Shown one piece after another: positions 18,901 to 27,136 of a stretch of DNA of 64,000 nt (position 1 is the stretch's first letter; each line of letters begins with the position of its first letter). This stretch comes from Mariniphaga sp. GTDB lineage: Bacteria > Bacteroidota > Bacteroidia > Bacteroidales > Prolixibacteraceae. The notes beneath the pieces were generated by a model. The model was given only the letters and a program-made list of their open reading frames with translations, had not been told where the DNA came from and did no database searches. Made by a program: the position numbers and the translations under genes. Where the stretch lies: contig JAGXGA010000019.1 in NCBI GenBank assembly GCA_024636975.1, positions 248,001-312,000 of the forward strand, read 5' to 3'.

Positions 18901-20733
18901 GAGTTCACAATTGATCAGGATAATATTCGCAACTTGGAGGAAGGAACCGAACCCAATGAACCACAAATTGAATTGTGGCGCTACCATGCCGCCGATATGG
19001 CCGATAGATATCAGCGCGAGGACTTCAATGACCGGCATCCACCTTGCAATCATATTACTACCCAGCAATGGATCAGAGTAGACTGGAGAGGCCAAGCGGA
19101 CACCTTGTATGATTATCAGTTTGAATATGCTGGCTTACACTTTGTTTGTGATGAAGTGGCCGGAGAACAGGCACCCAATGTTTCGCGCAGTGAACTGTTA
19201 CATACCCCAGAATTCTTAATTCAATTTCCGGAGCTGGTATATCAGGTGGCTGTCTACCTCACCCAGGAGTCTGCAGATATTGCAGGGTATGTTCTCAAGG
19301 ATGGAGCTAAGATCGGCGATATGACCAAAACAGGGCCAGTCCTGTTCTATAGAGGTTTTGATCCTATCGAAGGAATAAGAACTGAGGGCAGAACTTTAAT
19401 TATTACCAGTATTGTTTACATGACCCAAAAGAGTGTCATTGATCAGCTGGCTCGGACCAACGATAACCATCCTAACGTCACAGAGCAAAATATCAATGGG
19501 CCACTGGTATTGAGTCCTGCTACCTATTATCGTTTAAAAGTGGCCACCTCGGTAGATGTTGATAGCGTATTACGCACGGACACGGTAACTACGAATTACG
19601 CTTATTTCAGAACGGATGAAGGACCAGGAATTTCAGCCTTGCAGGATGGTCACGGAACAAATGAAGAGTCTAAGGAGCTCGCATATAAGAAAAAACCCGT
19701 TCAACAATTTGCCAGTTATATTGAAAAGACCTTACCAATTGACGGTGCCAAAAACTTCTACTCCGGATATGATATGGGGATTCAGTTTAATGAAGCCTAT
19801 GTAGCCAAAATGTTCAGCAATCCTATAAACATGGTAATTAAGGACCGAAATGGAAAAACACTTGAAGCACCTGAAGGGAGTTTTAGAGAAGGATTCCTTC
19901 CATTAATGCCATTCGGTCTTTTAACATGGTTACAAGGTAAAGTTGCAGGTGAATGCTCAACAATTATACCTTCCACACCAGCCCCTTACTTGAATTTTAT
20001 TACTTCGCTTCCCTTTAAACTAAATAGTTTGTATACGGCAGAGGTAATGACTCAAGGAAGTAATGGGGATCAGCTTTTACATAATTTCCAATTTACAACT
20101 TCTATGTATGCTAATATCACGGAACATTTTTTAAGTAAATATCCGGACGGAAGAATAAAAACTATTGATTTGCCTAAAGTTGCTATATCGAGAGTTGAAG
20201 ATACACGTCCCTTGGTACTTGCGTTAAAAGCTTACAGATTAGCTTTAAATGATTTTAGAGGAACAAGTGGTGATTTAATAAATGTGTATACTATTATTGA
20301 GCAGGTAAAATACAAATATAACAGGTTGAATGAAGAAAGTATTACGTTATTTGATTCACTTGATAAGATTGTTAATAAATCTCTTCGCAAAATTAATATG
20401 GAGAAAAGATCTCGTGCTCCAAAATTTGAGATTTTTAAAATTCCAATAAACAATGATACTGATAATTTAATCTTGTTGGAATCTCCTGAACCTATTGATT
20501 GGTTACGAATAACGGCATCTTTAATACATGAAGGAATAATATTAAAAACATCTATAATATCCAATGATGACAAAACGCGAGCATTTTTGATGCATTCCAG
20601 AAGTTTATTATTTAAAAGTGGGGAATATACAGTGAAAATGAACTTCTCAGGCGAAGCCGATCCCATTACCGGAATTATATTACAAAATGGATTAATTGTT
20701 AATGAAGGAATTCGATTTCAAATGAATGTGTAA
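15985..20733 (+). CDS. Giant DUF6603-like beta-rich protein of cassette A (A3)
   Basis: 1582 aa, no signal peptide, nine bases after A2. The region ~550-850 is clearly homologous to ~1105-1415 of the 2389-aa protein of cassette B. Shared landmarks are LPLGATGTSLYGIKGL, a W-rich linker, YGFGAGVTIGTMYDDG, IPGPVIILEGKANIL and, near the end, long alternating hydrophobic/polar beta strands finishing in FWPLPDLELEVEFTWEQ. I would place this block with DUF6603-type proteins, from memory. The N-terminal 550 residues are also beta-rich (repeated I-x-I-x-x-E-x-F patterns); the C-terminal ~700 residues look like Ig/FN3-like modules. The strand pattern suggests a long beta-groove or solenoid, but function is unknown. 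Confidence 0.85.
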   Translation: MPDKIIYPASYLLKDLLPAELIMGLDDAIDFLAVDPDFINVQWTSEGLATRYRFYILQELSFRLPFLSDISIHIGEPDSFPYFDLSFQSSPMAKFSIDNLILSIKANANILQAYEKDGEVWQPKAGVVGYELAWNTGLSVDITGKFNFKSPELSGVPPFMIGDSGFIIDFTESASSDSAADIRWINDDIPPELSEKIPPGFKGMFISRAAMYYSKLDSGTRLPRIGIANANIGSGGFSGSAIVGDEREDPAISEERLKEEDFDVSELTGDHIAGFELGGLEIILWHLKVSFMQSIPDGFLLTGLVFLPFANKWIKFKASAGGPEADFMLEIGGTADAPLISIEHELFEIKADSIAYKLQDDIHYAIITGSIKPKIEGFDWPEMKVDGLSISSEGDISIPGGWLKAPNEITLDFKAFKIGISEIGFGNEGEEEATKKQWLGFSGSINLVEGLELGASVEGLKFSWLKNGTGPVDVSMKGIAVEFEIPNTLSFEGSVKYETLTEENNGGTGLTGDLFKGNIKLNLMAVRLEIEAELMIGKLKDAEGHEFTTFFIVLGAELPTGLPLGATGTSLYGIKGLAAIHAGPTKTNEQNWYEWYLSNPERNITSIQKWKPIYDEYGFGAGVTIGTMYDDGFTLNMSVMLVVLIPGPVIILEGKANILKQRSADKKEEGAFYLLAVLDGRAGTFMINIDVRYSLEDVITVGANLEAFFDFNNSSNWYLHIGKKEPEAKRIRAEILSLFKASAYFMIDSKSLLFGASVGLDIRKTFGPVSFSLIAKISLDAGIFWKPLQMEGRLELYAEIALKIFGIGIELYLQMLLEGKVPEPYWIHGLAKVGIKLFWPLPDLELEVEFTWEQPGEVQPVMPFLKECSFIHHKDNGATWAMELLTDDLRATDLSNLSIIPIDARPVLTFARPVHNLKRHASGGVALPVLSLLSDEVGGKSLEYKMDQLELQEWTVTGWNSIRTGINTGADDEFTIDQDNIRNLEEGTEPNEPQIELWRYHAADMADRYQREDFNDRHPPCNHITTQQWIRVDWRGQADTLYDYQFEYAGLHFVCDEVAGEQAPNVSRSELLHTPEFLIQFPELVYQVAVYLTQESADIAGYVLKDGAKIGDMTKTGPVLFYRGFDPIEGIRTEGRTLIITSIVYMTQKSVIDQLARTNDNHPNVTEQNINGPLVLSPATYYRLKVATSVDVDSVLRTDTVTTNYAYFRTDEGPGISALQDGHGTNEESKELAYKKKPVQQFASYIEKTLPIDGAKNFYSGYDMGIQFNEAYVAKMFSNPINMVIKDRNGKTLEAPEGSFREGFLPLMPFGLLTWLQGKVAGECSTIIPSTPAPYLNFITSLPFKLNSLYTAEVMTQGSNGDQLLHNFQFTTSMYANITEHFLSKYPDGRIKTIDLPKVAISRVEDTRPLVLALKAYRLALNDFRGTSGDLINVYTIIEQVKYKYNRLNEESITLFDSLDKIVNKSLRKINMEKRSRAPKFEIFKIPINNDTDNLILLESPEPIDWLRITASLIHEGIILKTSIISNDDKTRAFLMHSRSLLFKSGEYTVKMNFSGEADPITGIILQNGLIVNEGIRFQMNV

Positions 20734-20811
20734 TTTATTTTTCTGTTATGGCTTCTAAACAAGGCAATAAATCCCCGGATATGCAACAAAAAGCTGGACG
20801 ATAAGTTAAAG
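20734..20811. other. Short junction between cassette A and IS3 fragment
   Basis: A truncated ATG frame of 18 codons (20748 onward) abuts the transposase fragment. It may be the start of a further cassette gene cut off by the insertion, but it is too short to identify. Confidence 0.2.
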
Positions 20812-21365
20812 CTATGCAGCGATTTTTTGATTTATGTTTAAAATTTCAAATTCTTCAATTGTTTTATAACCCAAAGTTGAATGTCTTCTTTTTCGATTAT
20901 ACCAGGTTTCAATCCATTTAAAGAGAGATAAATTTGCATGGTCCTGGTCATGATAATTTTCGTTATAAACGGATTCAATTTTTATGGTTTTAAAAAAGCT
21001 TTCAGCAACTGCGTTATTCCAGCAGTTCCCTTTTCTGTTCATACTTCGACAAACCCATTTATTTCCATTCAATATATTGCAAAATGCAGAACTGGCGTAT
21101 TGAATGCCCCTGTCAGAGTGAAAAATGAGTTTTTGTGTTAGCGACCTGTTTATGATTGTCATTCTCCATGCAGCAATTGAAGTTTCTTCAGCACTTAGTC
21201 CTTTGCTCATTGCCCTTCCGATAACCTTGCGGTCAGACAAGTCGATAATAACCGTTAAATACATCCAGCCTTTGTTGGTTCTAATATAAGTAATATCAGA
21301 ACCCCATACCTGACTTGGTCTTGTTGCTGTAAACTCCCTGTTCAGCACATTTGGAACAATTTTAT
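20812..21365 (-). mobile_element. IS3-family transposase (OrfB) C-terminal fragment
   Basis: 178 codons of an IS3-type DDE transposase. The catalytic residues can be seen in order: Asp in VWGSDITYI, Asp in FHSDRGIQYAS and Glu in NNAVAESFF; the KRRHSTLGYKTIEEFE ending is complete. The frame extends upstream of the formal GTG start as NKIVPNVLN before meeting a TGA near 21370, so the N-terminal HTH_21 half and OrfA are gone. The cut end lies within 15 bases of the stop codon of the neighbouring metallohydrolase gene. I could not find terminal inverted repeats. Confidence 0.9.
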
Positions 21366-21378
21366 TGAATCAGTATAG

Positions 21379-22203
21379 CTAATGAATTAGCATTTTATCC
21401 CCTGGTTTCAATATATGATACTTTTTTCTCATTTCCTGAGATAAAAGCACCTTCACTTCATCGGGGTAACCTTTAGTCCAGAACCGGTTATCATCAGTGA
21501 CTACCATAGTACTGTGATGCTGGGGGAAAATATAATCAGGATTTAATTCATTTATCAGGACAAGTGAGGGAGTGATATGCATGTTGTGCTCAGTGGGCGA
21601 AAAAAACAGGACATCAACTTCCTTTAAGAACAAATGATCTTCCAATAAATAAGAATCTCCCGGTTGAAGCAGTTTAATTCCGTTTATTGTAATTAAATAT
21701 CCGCAATCCTTCATGTTTGCATCATAATAGATTGCAAAATTTTTATTCCCATGTATAGCTCGTATTGGCTCAACCTTTATTCCATCCAATTCAAACGGTT
21801 CCCTGGGTCGGGCAATTGTTATCCGGTTAGCAGGTATATTCAGATTCTGTGCTGTTTCTATGCAACTTTCCGGCAGAATGAACCTGCAGGCTGAATTCTT
21901 TGCCAATACACGTGCTGTTTCCCTCCCAAAATGATCTCCATGGTCATGCGTTACAAAATAAATATCGACAACTTCAGCTAATTCATCTGCAGTAACCGGA
22001 ACATTAATAATTCTCTCACCTTCAAGGTAAAGATCAGTTGCAATTACTACTTCCTCTGACTTTATAATCCAACTGTTCTGTCCAATCCACCAAACAGCAG
22101 TTCCGGAATGATGATTTTTAATCTGATCAATAATTTTTTGTTCCTGACCGGGGGCAGACATATGCAGGAATAATGTCAGTAATATTAAAATAGATGGTTT
22201 CAT
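21379..22203 (-). CDS. Secreted metallo-beta-lactamase-fold hydrolase (UlaG-like)
   Basis: 274 aa from the ATG at 22203, chosen because a signal peptide (SILILLTLFLHMSAPGQEQK) begins there; an upstream ATG at 22287 would add 28 residues before it. The zinc-binding motif is VTHDHGDHFGRE (H-x-H-x-D-H), followed by downstream histidines at AIHGNKNF and PQHHSTM. The pattern LYLEGERIINVP...LQPGDSYLL fits UlaG/RomA-like beta-lactamase-fold hydrolases, which act on lactones or phospholipid-derived substrates. The signal peptide points to the periplasm. The exact substrate is unknown. The stop lies next to the IS3 fragment. Confidence 0.85.
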   Translation of the reverse strand: MKPSILILLTLFLHMSAPGQEQKIIDQIKNHHSGTAVWWIGQNSWIIKSEEVVIATDLYLEGERIINVPVTADELAEVVDIYFVTHDHGDHFGRETARVLAKNSACRFILPESCIETAQNLNIPANRITIARPREPFELDGIKVEPIRAIHGNKNFAIYYDANMKDCGYLITINGIKLLQPGDSYLLEDHLFLKEVDVLFFSPTEHNMHITPSLVLINELNPDYIFPQHHSTMVVTDDNRFWTKGYPDEVKVLLSQEMRKKYHILKPGDKMLIH

Positions 22204-22574
22204 AGTCATTAAAATATGTTGTTTTAAATCTGACAACAAATCCTGCAATAGTATTAAAGATTTTAAACAATTTTGCTTGTGGCTCATAAAAAAAATTGTC
22301 GAATGCAGCTAAAAAATTATTATCAGTATTTATTTCGTATCCCGCTGGTATTATCCGATGCTGAAGCTTTGGGCAATGAATTAAACTGAATGTGCAGTTA
22401 AATAATAATTGGTGATTGCAGGTGAAACTATTGATAAACTCATGAAAATATCACTTTAGATTTGCCCCGGAAAGATAACAATAGCAGGTAAAGGATAATA
22501 AACCACAATGAACCATTTCGAACGATTCTAACCATCATTTCAGCCGCCAGTCTCGGGCCAATGTGGCAAGTAGA
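22204..22574. other. Non-coding gap, nothing recognised
   Basis: About 370 bases upstream of the metallohydrolase gene and downstream of the AraC gene. A 32-codon hydrophobic minus-strand ORF begins near 22540 but resembles nothing I know. Confidence 0.4.
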
Positions 22575-23424
22575 TTACCGCTGCCTGTATGTTAGTGGCG
22601 AACAGCCAACATTCTTTTTAAAAAAAGTTACTAAAATGCTCCGGTTCGGAAAAGCCTAGCTGTGACGAGATCACCTTTACTGAAGAATTGGTGAATTTAA
22701 GTTCCCGTGTTGACCTGATGAGCAGCAGTTCGCTGATAACGGATTTTGCCGTAACTCCCATCACATCTTTCACAATTTTATTAAGATATTTGGGTGAAAT
22801 ATGCATCAGTTTGGCATAATCAGATACCCGGTGAGAAGTATCCAGATTTTGTGAAACAAGGTGTTTAAACCTGCTTACAATATTGAGGTAATAGTTATTG
22901 CTTTTTGTTGTTATATGCAAATTGCATTTGCTGTCGCAATATATCAGCAGGGATTTAAGAAGTGAGGATGACGCAACTTCTTTATTGGGAATATTGGATT
23001 GCATAATTTCGTTAATCATTTCGGCAAGGGAGTTAATCCGATCTCCGATTTTGGGGCTTAACACCATGCCTGGAATTTCGCCTGAAAAGAAAATATCAGC
23101 ACGTTGAATATTGAAACCCTCCATGTGTTGTCGTAAAAAGAGGCGGGAAAATTTTATTATCCAACCTTTGGGATGAAAACAATTAAATCGGAGGTTTACC
23201 TCTTTGCCAGGGTAAATAAAAAGTATGGTGAAAGGAAATGAATCACGTTTTTCATAATCTGCATCAATACCTCCCACCCCGTCTTCCAGCCAAAGAATCT
23301 GGTAATTTTCAGGGTCACTAAATTTCCGGGAATGCCGGGTTAATTTCTGAACAAAGATAAATCCTGATATATCACTTAATTCATCAATCCCTCCAACCTT
23401 TTCTTTGAATGCCACGATACTCAT
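22575..23424 (-). pseudogene. AraC-family regulator with frameshift near its C terminus
   Basis: The continuous frame (23424 down to 22618, 268 aa) is an AraC-type regulator: an N-terminal cupin-like sensing half (PFTILFIYPGKEVNLRFNCF) and a C-terminal double helix-turn-helix (YAKLMHISPKYLNKIVKDV; VKVISSQLGFSEPEHFSNFF). It stops directly after HFSNFF at a T7A5 run. Skipping one T restores the invariant AraC ending KKNVGCSPLTYRQR with a stop at 22575. The gene therefore has a one-base homopolymer expansion; it could be a real mutation, slippage-based phase variation or a sequencing error. Only about 15 residues are affected, so a partly functional product is possible. Confidence 0.8.
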
Positions 23425-23488
23425 ATTTCAAAATTTTGCTTTGCTCCAGCCATGGGCATTAAAAAATTCTCAGCGACATAAAATAGGA

Positions 23489-23514
23489 GTGGAATGGACA
23501 AATATCCATTCCAC
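23489..23514 (-). terminator. Hairpin between AraC gene and secreted-protein gene
   Basis: Perfect 10-bp stem GTGGAATGGA / TCCATTCCAC with a six-base loop, lying downstream of the minus-strand gene at 23621-24229. There is only a weak T stretch after it, so it is a likely but not certain terminator. Confidence 0.55.
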
Positions 23515-23620
23515 CGATATTCCTAACTTAAACAAGGTTATCCTAAAAAAAGTTTAGTGCTGTTATTAAATGACAAAACCAGACAGGTCTGAAAAACTGA
23601 TACAAATAGTCATCGTCTGC

Positions 23621-24229
23621 TTATTGGCAACGCACGTTTGGATTGAATGGGAAATACATTCCGTTGGGGTTGTTCTTCCATACCCAGACATGAAGCTGGT
23701 AATGCGGGAATGGCGGTCCACCTTTGGCATTGACCTCAACAAGTTCGCCAAATTCATTTTCAACCTCAATGATTTCCCTGTGATCAGCAAATTCTACTTC
23801 ACCCAGCATGGGTGGCCCTGGATTCGCAAGATCCCATGGTTCTGCAGGGACAAGGAATTCTACAGCTACCAGTCTGTATTTTCCGTTTTTCATGGGCTCG
23901 TAAACCAATACCCCGGGTTCTGACGGAACCACAGCAGGTACGATCCTTGACATATTAACTGCATGATGTCCCATTGCGCCTAAAACAGGATGTTCCACAC
24001 AGTGAGGATCAAGCTCATAACCATCTGCAACTGCTGCATCAAGACGATGATATTTTGCAGTTGCACTCTTGATTTGCGCCAGTATCTTATTCTGCGCACT
24101 GGCTTTTTTCAATTCAACATCCTCTGCTTCCAGATCATCCAAATGTTCGGTTGAACATGCAGCAAATATAAATGCAGCAAGAATTACCCAAAAAGGCATA
24201 ATCAACAGTTTTGTTTTTGCATTCTTCAT
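23621..24229 (-). CDS. Conserved secreted lipoprotein of unknown function
   Basis: 202 aa. A lipoprotein signal (VILAAFIFAACSTEHLDD) opens the protein. The mature part contains AAVADGYELDPHCVEHPVLG, GAMGHHAVN, LVAVEFLVPAEPW and the C-terminal GPPFPHYQLHVWVWKNNPNG. These aromatic, His-rich blocks recur in uncharacterised periplasmic proteins of many bacteria. The two His-containing motifs (CVEH, MGHH) and PHYQLHVW could bind a metal, which is speculation. It is monocistronic between an ORF6N remnant and the frameshifted AraC gene. Confidence 0.75.
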   Translation of the reverse strand: MKNAKTKLLIMPFWVILAAFIFAACSTEHLDDLEAEDVELKKASAQNKILAQIKSATAKYHRLDAAVADGYELDPHCVEHPVLGAMGHHAVNMSRIVPAVVPSEPGVLVYEPMKNGKYRLVAVEFLVPAEPWDLANPGPPMLGEVEFADHREIIEVENEFGELVEVNAKGGPPFPHYQLHVWVWKNNPNGMYFPFNPNVRCQ

Positions 24230-24253
24230 AATTGTAACTTTAATAATTAATTA

Positions 24254-24700
24254 ATGATATTAATATCTGTTTTTACAAAGTTCCATAACTATCTGCATTG
24301 TTTCCCTGCAAAAAAGGAAACTAAAAATGTAAAAAAAATAAAAAAAAGAGTCGGATGTATTTTAATAATTGAATTGAATGAAGCCGAAATAGAAAATATG
24401 GTATCACAATATGTGATACCTTCAAAACAACATCCGGTAGTTGAAATGCTGTCAGGTGTTTTGAAAAGCATAAGGGCAAAAGAAATGAACATTGCAATTA
24501 TGCGTGCTTTTGTTGTCCTTCGAAAAATGCTTTAAAACCATACTGAAATACGTTTGGAAATCGAAGAAATCAAAAAGAAAGTTGCCAGTCAGGATAAAAA
24601 CATTGAACTGGTTTTCAGCTATCTGGACGAACTCATGGAGAAACAGGAAAACCCGGAACCAAGAAGGCAAATTGGGTACAGAAAAATTCATGATAAATAA
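24254..24700 (+). pseudogene. ORF6N-domain DNA-binding protein, degraded
   Basis: The frame reads IENMVSQYVIPSKQHPVVEM, then LSGVLKSIRAKEMNIAIMRA and FVVLRKML, a stop at 24535, and after the stop in the same frame NHTEIRLEIEEIKKKVASQD and FSYLDELMEKQ, ending at 24700. This is the ORF6N/KilA-N-type phage and mobile-element protein with its coiled-coil tail. About 20-25 residues (the usual PYAFTEQGVA block) are missing before MLSGVL, and an in-frame stop splits the tail, so the gene is dead. Confidence 0.75.
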
Positions 24701-24920
24701 TGCCCCCTCAAGAGCAACCATGGTTTTGCAAAAAATAAAAAATGCAAAAGTTATTTAAATCCGGCTAAATTAAAAGTAATAGAATCTGATTCAGGAATTA
24801 TAACATTTAATTATTATTAAACCACTCAAGTCGTAAGCATTCAGTGAGCTACAAATTTCCAAAAGTTTACTGGTAAAAATACAATGATTTATAAAGTCTT
24901 GTATATGATTAAGATAGGTT

Positions 24921-25027
24921 CTGCGGTAGTGTATGTTTAACTGAAAATGAGAAATCGTCGTAAGCCAATTCCATTTATCAATAAAATTCCTAAATTTAGC
25001 CAGCTAAAACCATAAAAGATACCGCAG
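24921..25027. repeat. Inverted-repeat pair CTGCGGTA ... TACCGCAG
   Basis: An 8-bp perfect inverted pair bounds about 107 bases with no ORF, between the ORF6N and HsdR remnants. This is the size and shape of a small MITE or IS scar, but the repeats are short and flanking duplications are not evident. Confidence 0.25.
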
Positions 25028-25031
25028 CATA

Positions 25032-25310
25032 ATGTTCAACCAAAATCCGAATCAAATAGCAAGAGGCCACATCGATAAGCAATTAGTTGCCTGCGGCTGG
25101 ATAATTCAGGATATTAAAAAGATAAATCTATATGCCGGAATTGGGGTAACAATCAAGAAAATTTGCCAAAGCTAAAAGGATATTATTTTCTTGTTGATAC
25201 CAAAAACCTTGGAGAACAGGCAGAACAGGAGTTTATGTCATTTGTCCCCAATGATGATAACCGGAAGTTTACTGAATTATATAGTGTCCAAGGTAAAACC
25301 GACTATTTTT
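25032..25310 (+). pseudogene. Type I restriction enzyme HsdR remnant
   Basis: Two pieces in neighbouring frames are recognisable: the N terminus NQIARGHIDKQLVACGWIIQ with NLYAGIGVTI (25032-25175), and from about 25163 YYFLVDTKNLGEQAEQEFMS plus DDNRKFTELYSVQG. In intact R subunits these are several hundred residues apart (N-terminal nuclease region and motor domain), so a large internal deletion has joined them, with a frameshift at the junction. No hsdM or hsdS is seen nearby. Confidence 0.75.
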
Positions 25311-25608
25311 TCACTGAATGAACCTAATTATCCCGAAAGGATATATTTAAACCAAAAAAACAGCAAAAAAATTGAGATTTCCTAAATCAGGATTGTCCTT
25401 TAAAGAAAATCCATGCATTGTTTACGACAAAAAAGGTTAAGTGTCCGCTTTCAGCGTTACTGAATTTTACAAAATCGTAGGTATCTAAAAAATGTGGTAG
25501 TAAAAAAGGAAAAATTTATTAACCACCTTTTACTTTGGTAGAAAGTATAAGTTAATGTTCAATCAATAACAAACCTTCTACTTTTGTTATTAAAAAATTC
25601 ATCATGAT

Positions 25609-25696
25609 GTAACATACGTAGCATTCATGTAACATACTTCCAAATGCACTAATTTTCAAGGCAAAAAGTAACATATAAACCACTCTTTGTAACATA
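25609..25696 (+). promoter_or_regulatory. Four phased direct repeats GTAACATA upstream of the fructose operon
   Basis: GTAACATA occurs at 25609, 25629, 25668 and 25689, i.e. spaced 20, 39 and 21 bases, close to whole numbers of double helical turns. The array ends about 70 bases before the MFS transporter start. Direct repeats about 20 bases apart are what a dimeric AraC-type regulator would bind; the hybrid sensor encoded at 30442-33246 is the obvious candidate, by inference. Confidence 0.55.
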
Positions 25697-25724
25697 GCTG
25701 AAATACGAAAAGTGGATGTCGATC

Positions 25725-25732
25725 TATATTTG
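25725..25732 (+). promoter_or_regulatory. Candidate -7 box TATATTTG for the fructose operon
   Basis: TATATTTG fits TAnnTTTG and lies 29 bases after the last GTAACATA repeat and 34 bases before the transporter ATG. The placement fits activation from the upstream repeats. No good TTTG -33 element is present, as expected for an activator-dependent promoter. Confidence 0.5.
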
Positions 25733-25766
25733 ATGTGGAATTTTAAACGAATAATTCGATTCAAAT

Positions 25767-27119
25767 ATGAAACAGCAAAATGTTTTAACAGTAGCTATCA
25801 TTATCGCACTTGGCGGATTTCTTTTTGGATACGACATTGCAATGATGTCGGGAACTACATCTCAATTAGAAACTCTTTTTAATTTAAACAGTACCTGGTT
25901 AGGATTTACAATAGCAATTGCAATTCTCGGAACAATCGCCGGTACATTAATAATAGGTAAACCAGCCGAAAAATTTGGGTGCCGTCGCTCATTAATTGTA
26001 CTGGCAGGTTTGTTTGCGATTTCAACAATTGGGAGCGCAACTGCTTTTAACTGGGAATTGCTTTTGTTTTTCCGTTTTATAACGGGGATTCTGTTAGGTT
26101 GTATTACCGTAATAACACCCATGTTCATTGCAGAAATTTCGCCGGCAAAAAAACGCGGACAATTGGTTTTACTCAACCAAATCTTTGTTGTTTCGGCTAT
26201 CTTTCTGGCATTTGTAGTTAATTATCTGTTAGCACAGGTCTTGGCTGAATCGTCGTGGAGGTGGATGATTGGTGTGGAATTTTTTCCTGCCGTACTGTTT
26301 TTCGGATTACTCTTTTTGGTTCCCGAAAGTCCACGGTGGTTAATAAATCAAAACCGCAGCGAAGAAGCATTAATTATATTCACCCGTGTAAAAGCTGAAA
26401 ATCCTGCAGAAGAGGTTTCAATAGTAAAGAAATCTGTAGAAATGGAACTTAAACTCGGACATGGGAAATTGTTTGTAAAAGAAAACCGCTTCCCTGTAAT
26501 GATTGCCATATTAATTGCAGCATTTAATCAATTAGCTGGTATTAATGCTATTATGATTTATGCACCACGTGTTTTTGAAATGGCAGGATTTGGAACCAAC
26601 GCATCCCTGTTACAATCTATTTCAATAGGAGCAACCAATTTACTTTTCACAATTGTAGCCCTCTTTCTAATCGATCGTTACGGAAGACGAACTTTATTAA
26701 TGGCCGGCTCAGTAGGTATGGTTTTCTTTCTTGGAATGTTGTCGAAAGCATTTTTCACCAATAATTTTGATGAACTCGGTGGATATGGAGTAATGATTTA
26801 CCTCATGGGATTTATTGCCTTTTTTGCTTTTTCCCAGGGAGCCGTTTTGTGGGTTGTAATCTCAGAAATATTTCCAAATAAAGTACGCTCAAAAGGTCAG
26901 GCATTGGGAAGTTTTACCCATTGGATATTTGCAGCAGCGCTAATCTGGGGGTTTCCAATTTTCGCTAAAATGCCCGGCATAGGTGGTGGTCCGTCGTTTG
27001 CATTTTTTGCCATAATGATGGTGCTGCATTTCTTTTTTGCATGGAAAGTTCTTCCCGAAACCAAAGGAAAATCTTTGGAAGAAATACAGGTTGAATTTAC
27101 GAATCGAAGAAAATCATAA
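25767..27119 (+). CDS. Sugar-porter MFS transporter, probably fructose
   Basis: 450 aa, 12 predicted membrane helices. Sugar-porter signatures are present: FGCRRSLIVLAG after helix 2, PMFIAEISPAKKRGQ, PESPRWL before the central loop, DRYGRRTLLMAG after helix 8 and PETKGKSLEEI at the C terminus. It moves a monosaccharide across the inner membrane by proton symport. It starts a run followed 17 bases later by a PfkB kinase, then SusC and GH32 pieces, so fructose released by the periplasmic GH32 enzyme is the likely substrate. Intact. Confidence 0.92.
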   Translation: MKQQNVLTVAIIIALGGFLFGYDIAMMSGTTSQLETLFNLNSTWLGFTIAIAILGTIAGTLIIGKPAEKFGCRRSLIVLAGLFAISTIGSATAFNWELLLFFRFITGILLGCITVITPMFIAEISPAKKRGQLVLLNQIFVVSAIFLAFVVNYLLAQVLAESSWRWMIGVEFFPAVLFFGLLFLVPESPRWLINQNRSEEALIIFTRVKAENPAEEVSIVKKSVEMELKLGHGKLFVKENRFPVMIAILIAAFNQLAGINAIMIYAPRVFEMAGFGTNASLLQSISIGATNLLFTIVALFLIDRYGRRTLLMAGSVGMVFFLGMLSKAFFTNNFDELGGYGVMIYLMGFIAFFAFSQGAVLWVVISEIFPNKVRSKGQALGSFTHWIFAAALIWGFPIFAKMPGIGGGPSFAFFAIMMVLHFFFAWKVLPETKGKSLEEIQVEFTNRRKS

Positions 27120-27136
27120 ATCAATAATATCTCATC

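Noticed and set aside
25552-25764. 70-codon minus-strand ORF upstream of the sugar porter
   Set aside because: It covers the phased repeats and promoter, has a Cys/Met/Phe-rich translation and no homology.
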